DNA of 64,000 bases, taken from Weissella oryzae SG25 (lineage in GTDB: Bacteria; Bacillota; Bacilli; Lactobacillales; Lactobacillaceae). Positions within the stretch are counted from its first letter, which is position 1. Every line of letters starts with the position of its first letter. The translations under genes and the position numbers were made by a program. The stretch is from contig NZ_DF820487.1 of the NCBI RefSeq assembly GCF_000691805.2, forward strand, positions 62,001 to 126,000, given 5' to 3'. The notes beneath the pieces were generated by a model. That model was given only the letters and a program-made list of their open reading frames with translations, was not told where the DNA came from and searched no databases. Positions 59,550-64,000 of this stretch are shown here, one piece after another.

Positions 59550-60599
59550 ATGTTTAAGATTGCAGTTGATGCAATGGGCGGCGACAATGCACCACAAGCA
59601 GTTGTTGCAGGAATTGAACAAGCACGTGATCGACTCTCAGATGTTGAATTTATGTTGTTTGGACAATTAGATAAAGTTGCTCCGTTAATAAAAAATGATG
59701 AGCGTATTACTTTAATTCAAGCTGATGAAGTAATTGAAATGGCTGAAGAGCCAGTGAAATCAGTGCGACGTAAAAAGCAAAGTTCATTAGTCTTAGCTGC
59801 AAATGCAGTTAAGGCTGGCGAGGCGGATGCACTATTTTCAGCTGGTAATACAGGGGCTTTATTGGCTGCAGGAATCTTTATCGTTGGTCGGATTAAGGGA
59901 ATTGATCGGCCAGCATTAATGACCGTCATGCCTGCTTTTGCTGGGCCTAATGATAATTTTGTCATGATGGATATGGGTGCAAATGCGGAAAATCGAGCAA
60001 CACACTTGTATCAATATGGTGTTTTAGGTTCATTTTACGCTACAAATATTTTAGGTTATCAAGCGCCTCGGGTTGGGTTACTAAATAATGGAACCGAAGC
60101 TGATAAGGGTGACCAAGTTCATAAAGCAGCCCATGAATTATTGCAGTATGGTGCAGATCATCAGCTATTAAACTTTATTGGTAATGTTGAGGCACGTGAT
60201 ATTTTGCAAGGACCAGCCGATGTTGTAATTGCGGATGGCTTTTCTGGAAATGCGACTTTGAAAGCAATTGAAGGTACGGCTTTGACTTTGTTGAAGTTAA
60301 TGAAGGATAGTATCATGAGTGCTGGCCCATTAGCTAAGCTTGGTGGCGCTTTGGTAAAACCAGCTTTGAAGACGATGCAAGAACGCCTTGATTATTCTAA
60401 GGCTGGTGGAGCGGTCGTAATTGGAGTTAAGGCACCAGTTGTTAAGGCCCATGGCTCATCAGAAGCCGAAACCATTGCTAACACAATGGTTCAAATCGAA
60501 GCAATGTTACATGCAGATTTGGTTGCTAAAGTTGAAAGCTTTGTAGCTGAACATGCTGCAGATTTGACGGTGCAATCAGCTAGTGATGATGAAAAGTAA
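59550..60599 (+). CDS. plsX: Phosphate acyltransferase PlsX
   Basis: 349 residues. It makes acyl-phosphate from acyl-ACP for glycerolipid synthesis; peripheral membrane enzyme. Motifs: IAVDAMGGDNAPQAVV at the N-terminus, FSAGNTGALLAAG, RPALMTVMP, MMDMGANAENRATHL, GLLNNGTEADKGDQV, and GNVEARDILQGPADVVIADGFSGNATLKAIEG. RBS GAGG. Followed after 37 nt by acpP, whose product carries its substrate. No cysteine. Confidence 0.97.
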   Translation: MFKIAVDAMGGDNAPQAVVAGIEQARDRLSDVEFMLFGQLDKVAPLIKNDERITLIQADEVIEMAEEPVKSVRRKKQSSLVLAANAVKAGEADALFSAGNTGALLAAGIFIVGRIKGIDRPALMTVMPAFAGPNDNFVMMDMGANAENRATHLYQYGVLGSFYATNILGYQAPRVGLLNNGTEADKGDQVHKAAHELLQYGADHQLLNFIGNVEARDILQGPADVVIADGFSGNATLKAIEGTALTLLKLMKDSIMSAGPLAKLGGALVKPALKTMQERLDYSKAGGAVVIGVKAPVVKAHGSSEAETIANTMVQIEAMLHADLVAKVESFVAEHAADLTVQSASDDEK

Positions 60600-60636
60600 C
60601 TTTTAATTTAAATAAAAAAAGAATTAGGTGATAAAA

Positions 60637-60879
60637 ATGGAACGGCAAGAAGTATTAGATAAAGTAATTTCAGTTGTAGTGAGTCATTTTGAATTGGATC
60701 CAGCAAAGGTAACGGGCGATTTGAGCTTTTTGACCGATATTGATGCCGATTCAATTGATTTTGTAGAATTAGTATTAGAGATGGAAGATGAGTTTGATAT
60801 TGAAATCTCCGATGAAGATGCTGAAGGTCTGAAAACAATTAATAATACTGTCGATTACATTATGAGTCACAGCAAGTAA
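60637..60879 (+). CDS. acpP: Acyl carrier protein
   Basis: 80 residues, acidic four-helix ACP. The phosphopantetheine attachment serine is in DIDADSIDFVELVLEMEDEFDIEI (S about residue 38; most ACPs have DSLD, here DSID). ATG 60637 has AGGTG 6 nt upstream; the GTG at 60628 overlaps the RBS. It carries acyl chains for fatty acid and phospholipid synthesis. Ends at a strong terminator, so it is not transcribed on into rnc as in many relatives. Confidence 0.93.
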   Translation: MERQEVLDKVISVVVSHFELDPAKVTGDLSFLTDIDADSIDFVELVLEMEDEFDIEISDEDAEGLKTINNTVDYIMSHSK

Positions 60880-60884
60880 AAGAT

Positions 60885-60921
60885 AAGTTGAACTGGCAAA
60901 GATGCTAGTTCAACTTTTTTG
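60885..60921 (+). terminator. Rho-independent terminator after acpP
   Basis: 10-bp perfect outer stem AAGTTGAACT (60885-60894) with AGTTCAACTT (60907-60916), with a further short inner stem, and T-run. Confidence 0.9.
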
Positions 60922-61008
60922 TTAGGAACATAAAGCTGTGTTTAGATGATTATCTGGTGCTCAATTGGTAATTGGTATAGAATTTATTTGAGAGGACAGG
61001 AGGGTTTT

Positions 61009-61950
61009 ATGATTAATGCAGCTAAAGCACAGGATGTTTGGAAAGATACTGGGGAGAGCGTATCTTTTATCGTTCTTAAGATGAAACGCGAAAATTTAGC
61101 AGCCGAGCAGGCGGAAATTGCTGAATTTGCTGATCGTTCACAAGCAATTATTCGTTCACTAAAAATTAGAGCTGCACAAGCAAATTTACGGGTAGCAATC
61201 GGTTTTAGTGCAAAAGCTTGGCAGTATCTTTTTCCAAAAGTTACGATGCCTAAGGAGTTAGAAACATATACAACATTAACTGGACCGAAATATTCGATGC
61301 CAGCAAGTGATGGTGATATTTTCTTACATATTCGAGCAAAAGATGAAGCAATCGTATATGAAGCGGTTCGGCAATTTATGATTTTTTTGCAGCCAGCAAC
61401 CAATTTAATTGATGAAACCAAGGGCTTCCGTTATTTGGAAGGCCGGGCAATTATTGGCTTTGTTGATGGTACTGAGGCGCCAGGAATGGAAGATGCAGCT
61501 GAATATGCGATTATTGGCGATGAAGACCCTAACTTTGAGAATGGTTCTTATGCCTTTGCACAAAAGTGGTTACACGATATGTCAAATTGGGAACATAATG
61601 CAACAGAAGTACAAGAGAAGGCCGTTGGTCGGCATAAGTTTGATGATTTGGAATTAGAAGATGAGGATAAGTTTAAAAATGCACACAATGTCGCTTCGAA
61701 AATCGAAATTGATGGAGTTGAACAAAAAATTGTGCGCATGAATGTGCCTTTCTCAAATCCGGCAGCTGGTCAAACGGGAACATATTTTATCGGTTATGCA
61801 CGACATTGGCAGGTAACAAAGCAAATGCTACAACAAATGTTGGATAAGTCAGATTTCTTGCTTTCTTTCTCAACACTTTTGTCAGGTCAGCTCTTTTTTA
61901 TTCCGTCACGAGATAATTTAGCTGAAATTGCTGACGGAAAATATTTTTAA
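61009..61950 (+). CDS. DyP-type heme peroxidase, cytosolic
   Basis: 313 residues, dye-decolorising peroxidase of the YfeX-like branch. The GxxDG signature is in GFVDGTEAPG (near 150). The proximal heme His is probably in FKNAHNVASKIEIDG, and the distal Arg in IVRMNVPF, which align with the YfeX pattern H-V-A and R-x-x-M-P-F. No Tat or Sec signal, so cytosolic. ATG 61009 is chosen with AGGAGGG just upstream; an ATG at 60946 opens the frame without an RBS. TGGTATAGA near 60973 may be an extended -10. Flanked by terminators on both sides, a single-gene insertion between acpP and rnc. Confidence 0.9.
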   Translation: MINAAKAQDVWKDTGESVSFIVLKMKRENLAAEQAEIAEFADRSQAIIRSLKIRAAQANLRVAIGFSAKAWQYLFPKVTMPKELETYTTLTGPKYSMPASDGDIFLHIRAKDEAIVYEAVRQFMIFLQPATNLIDETKGFRYLEGRAIIGFVDGTEAPGMEDAAEYAIIGDEDPNFENGSYAFAQKWLHDMSNWEHNATEVQEKAVGRHKFDDLELEDEDKFKNAHNVASKIEIDGVEQKIVRMNVPFSNPAAGQTGTYFIGYARHWQVTKQMLQQMLDKSDFLLSFSTLLSGQLFFIPSRDNLAEIADGKYF

Positions 61951-61959
61951 AATTAAAGC

Positions 61960-61990
61960 AAACGACCTCATTTTGAGGTCGTTTTTATTC
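61960..61990 (+). terminator. Rho-independent terminator after the DyP peroxidase gene
   Basis: Perfect 11-bp stem (61960-61970 with 61974-61984), TTT loop, T-rich tail. Confidence 0.9.
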
Positions 61991-62044
61991 GTGTTTGTTT
62001 ATGTAATTTTAAAAGTAAGATAAGGGCAAAAGCAATGCAAATTC

Positions 62045-62053
62045 TGGTATAAT
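62045..62053 (+). promoter_or_regulatory. Extended -10 promoter of rnc
   Basis: TGG-TATAAT (62045-62053), 31 nt before the start codon. Confidence 0.6.
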
Positions 62054-62084
62054 TAACCTTATCTAACGAAAAATGGAGTGACTT

Positions 62085-62786
62085 ATGTTCGATAAATTAG
62101 AAAAACAATTATCGGAAAAATATCAGATAGAATTTAAGGATTTATCCTTATTACGAGAAGCATTAACGCAAGCAAATTATGTTAATGAACATACCAACTT
62201 TACGGGTCGTGACTACCAACGCCTTGAATTTTTAGGGGATGCGGTTATGCAGCAATCAACGGCGCTCTATTTATTTAAGCGCTATCCAGATTGGGATGAA
62301 GGTCAATTGACAGAGTTGCGAATTTCAATGGTCCAAACACGTGCTTTTGCAGCTTTGTCACGTGAGCTACATCTTGATCGGTATATCTTGTTGGGGCGGG
62401 GCGAAGAGCGTTCAGGTGCTCGTAACCGTGATTCACTTTTAGAAGATATTTGGGAAGCATTTATTGGGGCTTTGTTCCTTGACCAAGGTGCTGAAAAGGT
62501 CATGACTTTTCTAAAGCAAGTTATGTTTAGCAAAATTGATGATGGCTTTTATGACCAGTTTGTTGATTATAAATCAAAATTGCAAGAATATTTGCAACGA
62601 AATGGTGCAGTTACGATTGCCTACACTAAGGTAGCTGAGCGCCAAATTGAAAATAATGAACAGATTTTCACCGTTGAAGTTACTTTAGATAATAAAAAGC
62701 TTGGTGTTGGTGAAGGTAAATCAACTAAGGATGCTGAGAAAGCCGCCGCCCGCTTGGCCTTTCAGAATCTAACTAAGGGAAAGTAG
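62085..62786 (+). CDS. rnc: Ribonuclease III
   Basis: 233 residues. Double-strand RNA endonuclease for rRNA and mRNA processing. The RNase III signature RLEFLGDAVMQ is near 45-55, the metal-binding DSLLEDIWEAFIGALFLDQG near 121-140, and the dsRNA-binding domain DYKSKLQEYLQRNGAVTIAYTKV ... GEGKSTKDAEKAAARLAF occupies the C-terminal third. RBS GGAG. It starts its own transcript after the DyP terminator and is followed after 5 nt by smc. No cysteine. Confidence 0.97.
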   Translation: MFDKLEKQLSEKYQIEFKDLSLLREALTQANYVNEHTNFTGRDYQRLEFLGDAVMQQSTALYLFKRYPDWDEGQLTELRISMVQTRAFAALSRELHLDRYILLGRGEERSGARNRDSLLEDIWEAFIGALFLDQGAEKVMTFLKQVMFSKIDDGFYDQFVDYKSKLQEYLQRNGAVTIAYTKVAERQIENNEQIFTVEVTLDNKKLGVGEGKSTKDAEKAAARLAFQNLTKGK

Positions 62787-62791
62787 TACAT

Positions 62792-64000
62792 ATGAAGCTT
62801 AAATCACTTGAAATCAGTGGCTTTAAATCATTTGCTAATAAAACTAAGATTGATTTTATGCCAGGTATTACAGGGGTTGTTGGTCCAAATGGTTCAGGTA
62901 AGTCCAATATCATTGAGGCAGTTCGTTGGGTCTTGGGTGAGCAATCGGCTAAGGGCCTACGTGGTGATCGGATGACTGATGTGATTTTTGGTGGTACATC
63001 ACAACGAGCACCACTAAATCGGGCAGAAGTTGTCATTACCTTTGATAATAGTGATCATTATCTAAATTCAGCATATTCGGAAATTGCGATTAGCCGGACT
63101 CTTTATCGTAATGGCGACTCGAAGTATCTTTTAAATGGTACAACGGTACGACTAAAGGATATTCAAGAGCTGTTTATGGACTCTGGTTTGGGGCGTGAAA
63201 GTTTTTCAATTATTTCGCAGGGCCGCGTTGAAAGCATTTTTTCTGCTAAAGCCGAAGATCGACGCGTAATTATTGAAGAAGTTGCCGGGGTTTATAAATA
63301 TAAGCAAAGTAAAAATCGGGCTGAAAAAGAATTGACTGGGACGCATGAAAATCTAAATCGTGTGCGGGATATTCTACATGAGTTAGAGGACCGATTAGAG
63401 CCATTAGCAAAGCAAAGTGCTTTAGCACAGGATTACTTGGAGCAAAAGAATCGCTTTGATGCTTTAGATCAGGCTCGAATTGTCTTGGAGTTGACTGATT
63501 GGTATCAAGAAAAATCAGAAAATGATGAAGCAATCAAGCAAACGAATGTTAAAAGTTTGCAGGTAAAAACGCTACTAGAAGAGCGGAGCAAGACCGTTAA
63601 TGATTTACGAGTAAAGCAGCAGACGGCTGAAAAGCAACAACAGGTAATTCAAAATGAATTATTGGCTTTAACAACCAAACATCAACAATTGTTAGGTAAA
63701 CGTAATTTACAGGCGGAGCGATTGGCAAATCGTTCAGCAGCCTTAACAGATTTAACCGAACAGCAGCAAAATGCTCAAAGATTAGTTGATGAGTTAGCTG
63801 GCAAACAATTAAATCAAGAGGCTGATTTACTTAAACTAGAAATTAACGCGAAGCAACTAGGCAAAGACCTAAATGGTTTATTGGCACAACACCCCAACAA
63901 ACAAGCTAAGCAATTAAATCAAAAAATAGAACGTTTACGTAATGATTTAGTAGGTGCAATGCAGACATTAGCTGATGCTAAGAACGCTCAAAAATATTTG
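62792..64000 (+). CDS. smc: Chromosome segregation protein SMC (3' partial)
   Basis: First 403 codons of SMC, running off the window. ATP-binding head: MKLKSLEISGFKSFANKTKIDFMPGITGVVGPNGSGKSNI with Walker A at residues 31-38, then EAVRWVLGEQSAKGLRG, the Q-loop region FSIISQGRVESIFSAKAEDRRVIIEEVAGV, followed by the beginning of the long coiled coil (KYKQSKNRAEKEL onwards). Condensin subunit for chromosome compaction and segregation. It starts 5 nt after rnc, with AAGGGA upstream. The rnc-smc order is standard. No cysteine in the visible part. Confidence 0.97.
   Translation, partial: MKLKSLEISGFKSFANKTKIDFMPGITGVVGPNGSGKSNIIEAVRWVLGEQSAKGLRGDRMTDVIFGGTSQRAPLNRAEVVITFDNSDHYLNSAYSEIAISRTLYRNGDSKYLLNGTTVRLKDIQELFMDSGLGRESFSIISQGRVESIFSAKAEDRRVIIEEVAGVYKYKQSKNRAEKELTGTHENLNRVRDILHELEDRLEPLAKQSALAQDYLEQKNRFDALDQARIVLELTDWYQEKSENDEAIKQTNVKSLQVKTLLEERSKTVNDLRVKQQTAEKQQQVIQNELLALTTKHQQLLGKRNLQAERLANRSAALTDLTEQQQNAQRLVDELAGKQLNQEADLLKLEINAKQLGKDLNGLLAQHPNKQAKQLNQKIERLRNDLVGAMQTLADAKNAQKYL

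Noticed and set aside
1-64000. Prophage, insertion sequence, CRISPR array, toxin-antitoxin or defence system
   Set aside because: No integrase, transposase, inverted terminal repeats, regular direct-repeat arrays or recognisable defence genes on either strand; gene order is almost entirely conserved core synteny.

Overview
The window is 64 kb of gene-dense, moderately AT-rich chromosome from a low-GC Gram-positive bacterium of the lactic acid bacteria (Lactobacillales). The evidence is the mreBCD, dcw (mraZ to ileS), comG-ackA, priA-fmt-rsmB-stp-pknB-rsgA and plsX-acpP-rnc-smc blocks in their usual Firmicutes order, the Lactococcus-type folB-folKE-folP-nudix-folC cluster, a T-box in front of ileS and a perfect CcpA cre site in front of pyk. 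Pyruvate kinase stands without pfkA beside it, which fits a heterofermentative Weissella/Leuconostoc-like member, but that placement is an inference. No rRNA, tRNA, insertion sequence, prophage or CRISPR array was seen.

Layout. 1-3.3 kb: end of mreB, then mreC and mreD (cell shape), with a reverse-strand cytosolic alpha-carbonic anhydrase wedged between mreC and mreD. 3.3-4.3 kb: GtrB-like membrane glycosyltransferase. 4.5-10.5 kb: folate biosynthesis plus formate-THF ligase. 10.6-11.3 kb: a PAP2-like membrane protein that has lost its catalytic residues. 11.7-15.4 kb: pyk, prmA, rsmE and a small membrane protein. 15.8-32.4 kb: division and cell-wall cluster mraZ-rsmH-ftsL-pbpX-mraY-murD-murG-divIB-ftsA-ftsZ-sepF-yggT-ylmH-divIVA, then T-box-controlled ileS. 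32.5-38.9 kb: histidine phosphatase, TPR protein, recD2, yebC and a purine-type NCS2 permease behind an unassigned attenuator leader. 39-42.5 kb: complete comGA-GG competence pseudopilus operon. 42.6-44.9 kb: methyltransferase and ackA. 45.2-55.1 kb: priA, fmt, rsmB, stp, pknB, rsgA, rpe, thiN, rpmB. 55.3-64 kb: asp23, a fakA-like gene, recG, plsX, acpP, a terminator-flanked DyP peroxidase, rnc and the first 403 codons of smc.

How the genes work together. Most of the window is core machinery: wall-precursor synthesis and septum assembly (dcw), shape (mre), the kinase/phosphatase pair that senses wall precursors (pknB/stp), lipid initiation (plsX/acpP), one-carbon metabolism (fol genes and fhs, feeding fmt), and DNA repair or uptake (recD2, recG, priA, comG).

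The most interesting signals are regulatory or compositional: an attenuator-like leader before the NCS2 permease with mutually exclusive terminator and antiterminator pairings; four GTGG boxes at exact 10-bp spacing before mraZ (MraZ autoregulation); a promoter with consensus -35 and -10 but a 20-bp spacer carrying an inverted repeat (MerR-like); and near-complete loss of cysteine from cytosolic proteins, including a cysteine-free IleRS without its C-terminal zinc ligands. Start codons were re-chosen from ribosome-binding sites for many genes (mreD, prmA, ftsL, divIVA, recD2, the NCS2 permease, comGC, ackA, fmt, asp23, recG, acpP, DyP).
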